The position numbers were made by a program, and so were the translations under genes. A DNA stretch of 64,000 nt from assembly GCF_017309185.1 (NCBI RefSeq), contig NZ_JAEKJZ010000004.1, positions 186,001-250,000 on the forward strand. The letters are read 5' to 3'. Under the pieces are notes generated by a model. That model saw only the letters and a program-made list of their open reading frames with translations. It was not told where the DNA came from and did not search any database. Origin of the DNA: Roseibium aggregatum. GTDB taxonomy: Bacteria; Pseudomonadota; Alphaproteobacteria; Rhizobiales; Stappiaceae. Below, one piece after another: positions 52,433 through 59,770 of this stretch (positions within the stretch are counted from its first letter, which is position 1; each line of letters begins with the position of its first letter).

Positions 52433-53017
52433 ATGGGAGCGCTCATCGGCTTCTTCATCAGGATTTACACCGCTGTGTTCGGTGCGCTGGAACGGTTAAC
52501 CAATGGCTGGTTGCTGGGACTGGCCGCCCGTTTCATCTTTGCCGCCGTTCTTTTTCAGTTTTTCTGGAATTCCGCGCTGACGAAAATCGGCGGAAACATC
52601 ATGAACATCTTCACCCCGACCGCCGGCGCCTATGCGCAAATGCTGCCCAAATTGATGGAGCAGGTCAGTTACGATACAAGCCAGGTTGCCTTCTTTCCCT
52701 ATGGACTGATGGTTCTGCTCGGCACGTGGGGCGAGTTCCTGCTTCCCATCATGGTGGTTGTGGGCCTGTTCACGCGCTTCGCCAGCCTTGGCATGATCGT
52801 CTTCATCATCGTTATGTCCTATGTGGACATTTACGGCCACGGAGCGGACGCCAAGACCATCGGCGCGCTTTTCGACGGCGAGCCCTACGCGATCATCTCT
52901 GACGACCGGCTGCTGTGGATCTTCCTGCTCCTGGTTCCGGCGCTGAAAGGTCCAGGCGTGATATCCCTCGACTGGCTGCTCGGGTCCTACTATCGCAAGC
53001 GGGAAATGTACTACTGA
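52433..53017 (+). CDS. DoxX-family membrane protein of the bufferin operon
   Basis: A 194-residue inner-membrane protein of the DoxX family with about four helices (AARFIFAAVLFQFFWNSALTKIG; YGLMVLLGTWGEFLLPIMVVVGLF; ASLGMIVFIIVMSYVDIYGHG; LLWIFLLLVPALKGPG). DoxX-like genes commonly accompany DUF2282-DUF692-DUF2063 operons, where their role is not settled; links to copper or redox handling at the membrane are suggested. It starts 27 bases after bufC, after AAGGGGG. It is the last gene of the operon before a threonine aldolase 45 bases downstream. Confidence 0.85.
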   Translation: MGALIGFFIRIYTAVFGALERLTNGWLLGLAARFIFAAVLFQFFWNSALTKIGGNIMNIFTPTAGAYAQMLPKLMEQVSYDTSQVAFFPYGLMVLLGTWGEFLLPIMVVVGLFTRFASLGMIVFIIVMSYVDIYGHGADAKTIGALFDGEPYAIISDDRLLWIFLLLVPALKGPGVISLDWLLGSYYRKREMYY

Positions 53018-53062
53018 GAAAATCGGGTTGCCGCTTGCCCGGTCAGGTGATTAAACCGGTCC

Positions 53063-54121
53063 ATGAATTTCGCGAGCGACAACTGGGCAGGGGCGGCGCC
53101 GGCGGTGATGTCGGCGCTCGCCCGCCACAATACCGGGTTCGCGCCGGCCTACGGCACGGACCCGCTGACGGAAACCGTTTCACAGACATTCCGCGACATT
53201 TTCGAGCGAGACGTGGCCGTGTATTTCGTGGCCACGGGTACAGCGGCCAACGCGTTGTCACTCGCCGCCTGCACAAAACCCGGCGGGATTTTCTTCTGTC
53301 ACGGGAGCGCACATATCCAGGTGGACGAGTGCAATTGCCCGGAGTTCATGACCGGGGGCGGCAAGCTCGTCAGCGTTGCCGGGCAAAATGGCAAGTTTAC
53401 CGCAGACGCGCTTTCTGAGGCTATGGCTGCGTTTCCCGACGGTGTCGTTCATCACGGGCAGGTGGCCGGGGTTTCGATCAGTCAGGCCACGGAAAGCGGA
53501 ACCGTCTACACGCTGGACGAAATCGCGGCGGTCAAGGATGTCTGCCGTTCCCGCGCCGTTCCGTTGCATATGGACGGGGCCCGTTTCGCCAACGCGCTGG
53601 TCACGCTTGGATGTTCGCCGGCGGACATGACCTGGAAGGCGGGCGTGGATGTCCTGTCCTTCGGGGCGACCAAAAACGGCTGCTGGTGTGCGGAGGCCGT
53701 GGTGTTCTTCGATCCGGAGGTGGCCCGAGGCTTTGAGTATGTGCGCAAGCGCGGCGGGCATCTCTTTTCCAAGAGCCGGTTCGTCGCAGCCCAGTTTGAA
53801 GGCTATTTCGAGAATGACAATTGGCTGGCGACGGCCGGCCACGCAAACGGGATGGCCTCGAAGCTTGCCGAAGGTGTCCGGGAGCGCGGCGGACGCACGG
53901 CCTGGCCGGTGGAAGCCAACGAACTCTTCCCGGTCCTGAAACGGAGCCGGTTCGAGGCGTTGAAAGCGGCCGGGGCGGCGATCTACGAATGGCCGTTGCC
54001 TGAGGGAGCCGGAAGCCCCGCGCCGGCGGACGACGAAGTCTGTTTCCGAATGGTCACAAGCTTTGCGACCGAAGAGGCGGAGGTGGACGCCTTTTTGAAG
54101 GTGCTGGCAGACCGGTCTTGA
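53063..54121 (+). CDS. Low-specificity threonine aldolase family protein
   Basis: A 352-residue PLP-dependent beta-eliminating lyase that splits threonine (or allo-threonine) into glycine and acetaldehyde. Landmarks are FASDNWAGAAPAVMSAL at the start, PLHMDGARFANALVTLG (PLP-pyridine Asp), and the PLP-Lys in LSFGATKNGCWCAEAVVF. The substrate stereochemistry is not readable. It follows the bufferin operon by 45 bases on the same strand and may be co-transcribed with it, but no functional link is evident. Its stop is followed by the bidirectional hairpin at 54147. Confidence 0.92.
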   Translation: MNFASDNWAGAAPAVMSALARHNTGFAPAYGTDPLTETVSQTFRDIFERDVAVYFVATGTAANALSLAACTKPGGIFFCHGSAHIQVDECNCPEFMTGGGKLVSVAGQNGKFTADALSEAMAAFPDGVVHHGQVAGVSISQATESGTVYTLDEIAAVKDVCRSRAVPLHMDGARFANALVTLGCSPADMTWKAGVDVLSFGATKNGCWCAEAVVFFDPEVARGFEYVRKRGGHLFSKSRFVAAQFEGYFENDNWLATAGHANGMASKLAEGVRERGGRTAWPVEANELFPVLKRSRFEALKAAGAAIYEWPLPEGAGSPAPADDEVCFRMVTSFATEEAEVDAFLKVLADRS

Positions 54122-54146
54122 AGACTGTCTGAGGGCTGCAACGAAA

Positions 54147-54172
54147 AGGGCGCCCGGTTTCCCAGGCGCCCT
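54147..54172. terminator. Bidirectional terminator between threonine aldolase and Hsp20 genes
   Basis: AGGGCGCC (54147-54154) and GGCGCCCT (54165-54172) form a perfect 8-bp stem with a 10-base loop in the 85-base gap between two convergent genes. AAA precedes and TTT-like tails are short on both strands, so strength is moderate. Confidence 0.7.
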
Positions 54173-54206
54173 GATAGCGTTCGAAAAAACAGAGAAGTGT
54201 CCGCCT

Positions 54207-54653
54207 TTAGTGAGCGGCGCCTTCGATCTGTTTGGCAGAGCCGGACGCGATCTCGATCTTGCGCGGCTTCATCGCTTCGGGAATTTCCCTCACGAGATCG
54301 ACGTGCAAGAGGCCGTTCTCGAGGCTCGCGCCTTCCACGCGGACATGTTCGGCGATCTGGAACCGGCGCTCGAAGGAGCGTGCCGCGATGCCGCGATAAA
54401 GGATTTCGCGGTCGGAATCTTCTTCGCCTTTCTCACCCTTGATGGTGAGGGCGTGTTCTTTCGCTTCCACCGAAAGCTCGGCATCGGTGAAACCCGCGAC
54501 CGCCATGGTGATGCGGTAGGTGTTTTCGCCGGTGCGTTCGATATTGTAGGGCGGATAGCTGGGGGCCTCGTTGCCGGCGGAATCCAGCATCGAGAAGAGG
54601 CGGTCGAACCCGACGGTGGACCGGTAGAGCGGAGAGAAGTCCAAGTGACGCAT
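54207..54653 (-). CDS. Small heat shock protein, Hsp20/IbpA family
   Basis: A 148-residue chaperone that holds unfolding proteins in the cytoplasm. The N-terminus (MRHLDFSPLYRSTVGFDRLF) and the alpha-crystallin domain (about 35-130; YNIERTGENTYRITMAVAGF, LYRGIAARSFERRFQIAEHV, GLLHVDLVREIPE) are typical of IbpA-like class-A proteins, and the C-terminal RKIEIAS carries the I-x-I tail motif. Its expression is probably heat-controlled twice: by a candidate RpoH promoter (54765-54793) and by a ROSE-like leader. An AGGAGG ribosome site ends 54662. Confidence 0.95.
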   Translation of the reverse strand: MRHLDFSPLYRSTVGFDRLFSMLDSAGNEAPSYPPYNIERTGENTYRITMAVAGFTDAELSVEAKEHALTIKGEKGEEDSDREILYRGIAARSFERRFQIAEHVRVEGASLENGLLHVDLVREIPEAMKPRKIEIASGSAKQIEGAAH

Positions 54654-54758
54654 GTTATCGTCCTCCTATGAGCAACTGATACTTCACTGATGTTTGCGCC
54701 CCGGCCCCCGGTTTCCGGCGGGACAGGACTGTTACGCAGACCCGTATTGGCGCCTGCG
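54654..54758 (-). ncRNA. Candidate ROSE-like RNA thermometer in the hsp20 leader
   Basis: The roughly 105-base 5' leader of the hsp20 message. Just before the start codon the minus strand reads TTGCT-CAT-AGGAGGA (54675-54661): the U-U/C-G-C-U anti-ribosome-site motif of ROSE elements, able to pair with AGGAG through U-A, C-G, a central G-G, U-A and U-G. Upstream there is a GC-rich foldable block (54697-54720). ROSE elements control Hsp20 genes in rhizobia. The proposed fold is manual and the three-base loop is shorter than usual. Confidence 0.55.
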
Positions 54759-54764
54759 AACTAG

Positions 54765-54793
54765 AGGTGGGCATTCCGTTTTTTCATTTCAAG
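54765..54793 (-). promoter_or_regulatory. Candidate RpoH (heat-shock) promoter of hsp20
   Basis: On the minus strand, CTTGAA (54793-54788) is followed after exactly 17 bases by CCACCT (54770-54765). The alphaproteobacterial RpoH consensus is CTTGAA with a -10 like CCATAT; the -35 matches fully and the -10 at 4 of 6. Transcription would start near 54758, giving a leader of about 105 bases. Confidence 0.55.
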
Positions 54794-54924
54794 AGCCATG
54801 CGTGCGCTGTGGCTTTCCGGAGATGAATGCCAAATGAACGAAGCCTTCCGGTTCGGTTCAACCGGCATCCGGCATCTTCCTTTCAACGTCAGCGCGGCGC
54901 TGGCGGTGAAACGAGGAGACTGAA

Positions 54925-55335
54925 ATGTTTTTTTCCGCTTCGAAATTGTCCGTACCTCTCGTCGGCGCTCTTTTTCTCGCCTGCGCCGGGGCTGCATCCG
55001 GCGCAGGCGCCGCGCCATTGTCGGGGCCCGTCAAGATCGGGGAAGCGCAGTCGGAACTGGTGATCAAGGCGGACCATCGCGGCCACCGCGACGGCCGGCA
55101 CTGGAACGGGCCCCGTCACGGGTATCACAAGCTGGGACCGCGCCAGATCCGACGTAGCCTGAGACACCGCGGTTTCCATGGCATCAAGATCGTCAACCGC
55201 CGCGACCGGGTTTACATCGTCCATGCGCGCGGCTGGCGCGGATTTCCGATGCGGCTCGTGGTCGACGCCCGAAACGCCCGTATTCTGCGCAGCAAGCCGG
55301 TCGGCCGTCATTTCTACCCGCACCGGCACTGGTAG
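54925..55335 (+). CDS. Exported basic histidine-rich protein, unknown function
   Basis: A 136-residue protein with a signal peptide (LSVPLVGALFLACAGAASGAGA, to about residue 30). The mature part is very basic and rich in His and Arg (HRGHRDGRHWNGPRHGYHK), followed by a small alpha/beta region (LGPRQIRRSLRHRGFHGIKIV, YIVHARG, PMRLVVDARNARILRSKP) that recalls small periplasmic PepSY-like folds. The histidines could bind metal. I do not recognise a defined family. GAGGAG ends just before the ATG. It is a single gene. Confidence 0.75.
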   Translation: MFFSASKLSVPLVGALFLACAGAASGAGAAPLSGPVKIGEAQSELVIKADHRGHRDGRHWNGPRHGYHKLGPRQIRRSLRHRGFHGIKIVNRRDRVYIVHARGWRGFPMRLVVDARNARILRSKPVGRHFYPHRHW

Positions 55336-55474
55336 GACTTCGTTCCCGGATTTGTCACATTTCAAGCCAGGCTCTTTGGGGAGCCCGGCCTGAAGTGTGT
55401 TGTGGGGGCGTGCGAAGCCCGTTATCAAGTTCATCTGGAACGGTTAACGCTCCGATATCTTGAACCGGACTGCC

Positions 55475-56566
55475 ATGAGCCTGCACGAACATCCGAACAA
55501 TCCGATACCAGCCGGCGCCCATTGCGATTTTGTCGAAACACCCGACCGTGTCCGTATACGCTATGCGCACTGGCCGGCCGCGGGCAAAAGGCGGTTGGGA
55601 ACGGTGACCCTGCTGCAAGGGCGCGCGGAGTTCATCGAAAGATATTTCGAGGTAATCGAGGACCTTCGAGCACGCGGCTTCGCCGTTGTTGCTTTCGACT
55701 GGCGCGGTCAAGGCGGTTCGCAGCGCGTCACCCGGAACCCAAACCGGGGACATATCTCGAATTTCAAGAAATTCAGGCTGGATCTGAGGACGGTCCTGAA
55801 AAAGGTCTCCCTGGCGACCTATCCCGGACCGCATTTCGCTCTGGCGCATTCTACCGGTGCGTTGGTGCTCTTGTCGGACAGCGAACGGCTGCGGACCATG
55901 CTGGACCGGGCGGTTCTGGTTGCTCCGCTGCTGGGATATGCCCCGGGCTCTCGAGGGCCGGAACCCGCTGAGGTCGGCCGGAAACTCCTGAACCTGATTT
56001 CCCTTGGCCTTCTCGGGAAACCCGGGCTCAAGACAACGGCGCCCAAGACCTCCGCCTTTGTCGAGAAACTGGGATATCCGGTCGCCCGCGTCCTGTCAGC
56101 CATCGGCTTCGGCAGGCTTTACACGCCGGGGGGCGGAAAAAAGCCCGATTGGACGTTTGAGAACAACGGCCTGACATCTGACAGAACCCGGTTTGAACGC
56201 TCCGCCGAGGTTCAGGAAGCCGCGCCCGAACTGGCGATCCGGGGTGTCACCTTCGGCTGGCTCAGTGCCGCGACCCGCACGATGAAATCCTTCAGGAGAC
56301 GCGATGCGGGCCCGAACATGAAACTTCCCTGCCTGGTCTTCGCCGCGGGAAACGATCAGATCGTTTCGACACCGATGATCGAGGATTTCGTGGCGCGCAC
56401 CAAGGCCGCGGCCTATGTCGAGATACCCGGTGCCGGACATGAAATCATGATGGAGCGGGACATTTACAGAGAGCAGTTCTGGGCGGCGTTCGATGCCTTC
56501 ATTCCCGGCCTGGAAGCCGAGCAGGACCTCGAACGGGCCTCACGCGGAGAGCGCGAGTTTTCCTAA
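55475..56566 (+). CDS. Alpha/beta hydrolase, monoacylglycerol lipase/lysophospholipase-like
   Basis: A 363-residue serine hydrolase: FVETPDRVRIRYAHWPA at the start, oxyanion region LLQGRAEFIERYFEVIEDL, FDWRGQGGSQR, the nucleophile Ser in LAHSTGALV, the acid in VFAAGNDQIV, and the His in PGAGHEIMMERD. It resembles PldB-type lysophospholipases or monoacylglycerol lipases; the lipid substrate is inferred. A TTG at 55460 would add five residues; the ATG is preferred. Its last 27 bases overlap the end of the convergent hisN-like gene. Confidence 0.88.
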   Translation: MSLHEHPNNPIPAGAHCDFVETPDRVRIRYAHWPAAGKRRLGTVTLLQGRAEFIERYFEVIEDLRARGFAVVAFDWRGQGGSQRVTRNPNRGHISNFKKFRLDLRTVLKKVSLATYPGPHFALAHSTGALVLLSDSERLRTMLDRAVLVAPLLGYAPGSRGPEPAEVGRKLLNLISLGLLGKPGLKTTAPKTSAFVEKLGYPVARVLSAIGFGRLYTPGGGKKPDWTFENNGLTSDRTRFERSAEVQEAAPELAIRGVTFGWLSAATRTMKSFRRRDAGPNMKLPCLVFAAGNDQIVSTPMIEDFVARTKAAAYVEIPGAGHEIMMERDIYREQFWAAFDAFIPGLEAEQDLERASRGEREFS

Positions 56567-57340
56567 CAGGACGTCGTGCAGACGCGGATCGCCGGAGGCG
56601 ACGATGCGTCCGCCTTCTGAAGGCGATCCCCCCGTCCAGGTCGTCACGACGCCGCCTGCCCCTTCCACGATCGGGACAAGGGCGACAATGTCGTAGGCCT
56701 GAAGACCGGATTCGATAACGGCATCGCCGTGCCCGGCGGCGACCATGCAATAGGCGTAACAATCCGTGCCGTATCTGGACAGCCGAACCTCGGCCTCCAC
56801 CCGGTCGAAAGCGTCTCGTTCCTCCTGCGTGAACAGGGCCGGCGTGGTTGTGAAGATTGTCGCGTCTTCAAGGCGCGTGCAGGACCGGCTGCGCAGGGAC
56901 GTCTCACCGAGCGGTCCGCGATACCAGGCCGTTTTGCCGTCTCCGGCAAACCTCTCGCCGATATAGGGCTGAACCATCATGCCGAGGCTGGCGGCTCCCC
57001 TGGTTCTCAAGCCGATCAGGGTTCCCCAGGTGGGCAGGCCGGTGATGAAGGCGCGCGTTCCGTCGATCGGGTCCAGAACCCAGACGTTTTCCGCCTCGAG
57101 GTTCTCCGGACCGTGCTCTTCTCCCAGAATGCCGTGGTCCGGAAAAGTGCTGTTGATCAGCCTTCTCATGGCCGTCTCGCCGTTTCTGTCGGCAATGGTG
57201 ACCGGGTCGAAGCCTTTGTCCCATTTGTTGTCGACCGCGAAACCCTGCCGGAAATGCGGCATGATCGCTTCGCTGGCGGCATCGGCAAGTCTGTCCAGAA
57301 AAGGCGCGAACGCGTTCGAACCCGGTCCAATTTGCGTCAT
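56540..57340 (-). CDS. hisN: Histidinol-phosphatase, inositol-monophosphatase family (HisN type)
   Basis: A 266-residue Mg2+-dependent phosphatase. Metal-ligand motifs are DPVTIADRNGE, ILGEEHGPE and WVLDPIDGTRAFITGLPTWGTLIGL; the last follows the HisN-type pattern rather than that of SuhB inositol phosphatases. The C-terminal metal ligand lies in LQAYDIVALVPIVEGAGG. It would remove phosphate from histidinol phosphate in histidine synthesis; an inositol-phosphate role is the alternative. Its upstream region leads into the small-RNA locus at 57478-57593 on the other strand. Confidence 0.87.
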   Translation of the reverse strand: MTQIGPGSNAFAPFLDRLADAASEAIMPHFRQGFAVDNKWDKGFDPVTIADRNGETAMRRLINSTFPDHGILGEEHGPENLEAENVWVLDPIDGTRAFITGLPTWGTLIGLRTRGAASLGMMVQPYIGERFAGDGKTAWYRGPLGETSLRSRSCTRLEDATIFTTTPALFTQEERDAFDRVEAEVRLSRYGTDCYAYCMVAAGHGDAVIESGLQAYDIVALVPIVEGAGGVVTTWTGGSPSEGGRIVASGDPRLHDVLLGKLALSA

Positions 57341-57477
57341 CTTCGCTCCTGAAAGGCGGTCCGGATTTCCGGAGGGTAAGTCAATGTGACGCTTATATAA
57401 CCGTTTCTGCTGAAAAATGAATCTGCAAAAGAGGCTTTATTGCTCATTGTTTCATCAGAAAATGAACCTGAATGGGG

Positions 57478-57506
57478 TTGACCTTTGTGCGGTGCGGTGC
57501 GATTTT
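57478..57506 (+). promoter_or_regulatory. Candidate promoter of the small RNA
   Basis: TTGACC (57478-57483) is followed after 17 bases by GATTTT (57501-57506). The -35 is good and the -10 weak. It is placed correctly for a transcript beginning near 57513. Confidence 0.45.
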
Positions 57507-57512
57507 ATTGCA

Positions 57513-57593
57513 GTGCGATACTTTATCGCATCGCCCTCCTTGGGCGTTTCCTCCCTAGACTCTGGCCGCTTCTTTGAAAGCGGCCTTTTTTTT
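57513..57593 (+). ncRNA. MmgR/suhB-like (alpha-r8) small RNA candidate
   Basis: An 80-base region with three successive perfect hairpins: TGCGATA-CTT-TATCGCA (57514-57530), CGCCC-TCCTT-GGGCG (57532-57546) and GGCCGCTT-CTTTGA-AAGCGGCC (57564-57585), the last followed by eight T, a textbook intrinsic terminator on a strand with no upstream coding gene. Between hairpins 2 and 3 lies TTTCCTCCCTAGACTCT; a pyrimidine-rich CCUCCC motif is what I remember of the MmgR/suhB family of rhizobial Hfq-dependent RNAs. The small RNA is well supported by structure; the family name is from memory. Confidence 0.68.
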
Positions 57594-58512
57594 ATTCCGC
57601 CGCGATCGGATCGGAATAGAGCGCTGCGTCGGGCATGGAGGTCAGGTCGCGGGCGAAGTCCCGCAGATTGTCGAAAAGATCCTGAAAGCCGCTGGAGGGT
57701 TCAAACCTGGTTTCGTTCAAGTAAAGGCCGCGGTTGATCTCGATCTGGAGGGCATGAAGGCCGCTGGCGGGCCTGCCGTAATGCTCCGTGATAAAGCCGC
57801 CGGCATAAGGCTTGTTGCGGCTGACGGTATAGCCCATGTTCCGGAGGATCGAATAAGCGAACTCGGTCAGCTCCGGACTGCAGCTCGTTCCATAGCGGTC
57901 GCCAAGGATAAAGTCCGGCCTTGTGTCCGTGGTCTGGCATTTGACGCTGGACGGCATGGAATGGCAGTCGATCAGAACCGCATAGCCGAAGGTGACATGG
58001 GTCTGGGCCAACAGACGGCGCAAGGTCGAATGATAGGGCTTGTAGATTTCCTCGACCCGGCCGAGGGCTTCCTCGACAGGCAGCTTGGACCGGTAGATCT
58101 CATGGTTTTCGCTGACGATCCTCGCCACCGTTCCAAGACCGCCGGCAACGCGGATCGAGCGGATGTTCGCGTAGGACGGCAGACGTCCGCTGAACATTTT
58201 CGGGTCGAGCTCGTAAGGCTCCCGGTTCACGTCCAGATAGGCTCTCGGGAAGTGGGCGCGCAGGAGCGGGGCTCCCAGCGGTACGACATGACCGAACAAA
58301 TCGTCCACATAGGCATCCTCCGACCGGCGGATCGAAACTTCGTCCAGTCTCGACGAGGCAATGAAGTCCGCCGGATACTGGCGGCCGGAATGAGGGGAGT
58401 TGAAGACGAAGGGTAGCCGCTGGTCCGCGGGACTAAGAACATCGAACGCCGGAAAACCGTTGAAATCGGCTTCGAATGGAATTTCGGGCGGTGGGCTTTC
58501 GATGTCCGACAA
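57592..58512 (-). CDS. N-formylglutamate amidohydrolase family protein
   Basis: A 306-residue hydrolase of the FGase family: FVFNSPHSGRQYPADF, RRSEDAYVDDLFG, FPRAYLDVNREPYELDP, and the conserved VLIDCHSMPSS with ITEHYGRPASGLHALQIEINRGLY. These enzymes hydrolyse N-formylglutamate, the last step of one histidine-breakdown route, or related acyl-amino acids. There are no hut genes nearby; in many Hyphomicrobiales this gene is found next to cpdR, as here. Its stop codon overlaps the T-tract of the convergent small RNA terminator by two bases. Confidence 0.88.
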   Translation of the reverse strand: MSDIESPPPEIPFEADFNGFPAFDVLSPADQRLPFVFNSPHSGRQYPADFIASSRLDEVSIRRSEDAYVDDLFGHVVPLGAPLLRAHFPRAYLDVNREPYELDPKMFSGRLPSYANIRSIRVAGGLGTVARIVSENHEIYRSKLPVEEALGRVEEIYKPYHSTLRRLLAQTHVTFGYAVLIDCHSMPSSVKCQTTDTRPDFILGDRYGTSCSPELTEFAYSILRNMGYTVSRNKPYAGGFITEHYGRPASGLHALQIEINRGLYLNETRFEPSSGFQDLFDNLRDFARDLTSMPDAALYSDPIAAE

Positions 58513-58689
58513 ATGATGTGTCCCGGTTGTTGAGTTTCTTATGGTGCCAAGGAATCAACACGCAGTCCACAGTCACGGCATCAAAAGCTTAGGAGAACCA
58601 ATTCTCCCTATCTTTCTGTGGGATTCGAGCTATAACCGGCTTCAGAGGAACTTGCACCGTCCGCAAATATAAAGAAATGGTCGTTTACG

Positions 58690-59049
58690 ATGCCACGTAT
58701 CCTGCTTGCCGAAGATGATAACGATATGCGTCGCTTTCTCGCCAAGGCGCTGGAGAATGCCGGACACGATGTCGTTTCGTTCGATAACGGTAAAAGCGCC
58801 TATGAACGTCTGCGCGAAGAACCGTTTTCCCTGCTGCTTACAGATATCGTGATGCCGGAAATGGACGGCATTGAGCTTGCCCGCCGTGCGACGGAACTGG
58901 ACCCGGACCTGAAGGTGATGTTCATAACGGGGTTTGCCGCGGTCGCCCTGAACCCGGAATCGGACGCGCCGAAAGACGCCAAGGTGCTGTCTAAACCCTT
59001 TCATTTGAAGGATTTGGTGCAGGAAGTGGAGCGCATGCTCGCCGCCTGA
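58690..59049 (+). CDS. cpdR: Single-domain response regulator CpdR
   Basis: A 119-residue receiver without output domain: ILLAEDDNDMRRFLAKALE, phospho-acceptor Asp52 in LLTDIVMPEMDGIELA, MFITGFAAVAL, and the Lys in VLSKPFHLKDLV. It is nearly identical in pattern to CpdR of Caulobacter and rhizobia. Unphosphorylated CpdR brings the ClpXP protease to the cell pole and primes it for degrading cell-cycle factors such as CtrA-pathway components; the CckA-ChpT phosphorelay turns it off. It lies divergent to the formylglutamate hydrolase gene. Confidence 0.93.
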   Translation: MPRILLAEDDNDMRRFLAKALENAGHDVVSFDNGKSAYERLREEPFSLLLTDIVMPEMDGIELARRATELDPDLKVMFITGFAAVALNPESDAPKDAKVLSKPFHLKDLVQEVERMLAA

Positions 59050-59186
59050 GGGGCGTGCCCGCGCAGGTTCCGAATACGGCGCGGGAAATTTTGACAGTTC
59101 GGTGAAAAGGGGGGTTGCCTTGATCGGCGTTCCCCGTTATATCGCACTCCACCACGGCGCGCCGGCGCCGGATTACCGAGACATTC

Positions 59187-59261
59187 GGGCGTGTAGCTCA
59201 GCGGGAGAGCACTTCGTTGACATCGAAGGGGTCACAGGTTCAATCCCTGTCACGCCCACCA
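59187..59261 (+). tRNA. tRNA-Val (anticodon GAC)
   Basis: The acceptor arms GGGCGTG (59187-59193) and CACGCCC (59251-59257) pair fully, with discriminator A and encoded CCA at 59259-59261. The D-arm contains TAGCTCAGCGGGAGAGC; the anticodon stem is CTTCG/CGAAG around loop TTGACAT, so the anticodon is GAC, reading GUC/GUU. The T-arm ACAGG-TTCAATC-CCTGT is standard. A short T run follows. Confidence 0.97.
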
Positions 59262-59483
59262 TTTTTGCGCTGATTGAAGTTTCATGAGGCGCGGACCGGA
59301 CCGAAGCAGGCGCAATCCCTGCAGGCTTCGAGACCGGTGCGGGGCCATAGCTCCGGACTTGCAATTCATCGGCCTTCTCCTGTCGTTCAGGTCAGACAGG
59401 GTGACCGGCCGGTTTAGGGACATGAGCGCCTCCGGCGCTCATTTGGTTTAAAGAATCAGGGCCCTGTTGAGGGGGACAGAGAC

Positions 59484-59609
59484 ATGAAGATCAAAAACTC
59501 GCTCAAAGCGTTGATGGGCCGCCACCGTGACAACCGCATGGTTCGCCGGAAGGGCCGCGTCTACATCATCAACAAGAAAAATCCGCGTTTCAAGGCTCGT
59601 CAGGGCTGA
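59484..59609 (+). CDS. rpmJ: 50S ribosomal protein L36, cysteine-free type
   Basis: A 41-residue protein beginning [18 protein letters not shown] and continuing [18 protein letters not shown] with the end KARQG (the third residue of the second part is read from ATG GTT CGC CGG). It lacks the zinc-binding cysteines of classical L36, so it is the zinc-independent (C-minus, YkgO-like) form, which is the usual one in alphaproteobacteria. GAGGGGG lies 8-14 bases upstream. It is short and easily missed. It sits 220 bases after tRNA-Val. Confidence 0.95.
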   Translation: MKIKNSLKALMGRHRDNRMVRRKGRVYIINKKNPRFKARQG

Positions 59610-59770
59610 TACCGACGGCACGTCCGCTGACGCGCGCTTCTGAAAAAACGTTCTGGCCGAACCGGTTAGCAAAGCGTTTTCCGGAAGTGGAGGCAGGTCA
59701 GGCAGGCTGTGCACAAAGACGTGTGAATTTACCCGATTGACCGCCGCATACAACGTTCCATAATCGTTGT

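Noticed and set aside
57417..57737. 106-codon open frame across the small-RNA locus
   Set aside because: It runs through three perfect hairpins and an intrinsic terminator and into the formylglutamate hydrolase gene; no ribosome site.
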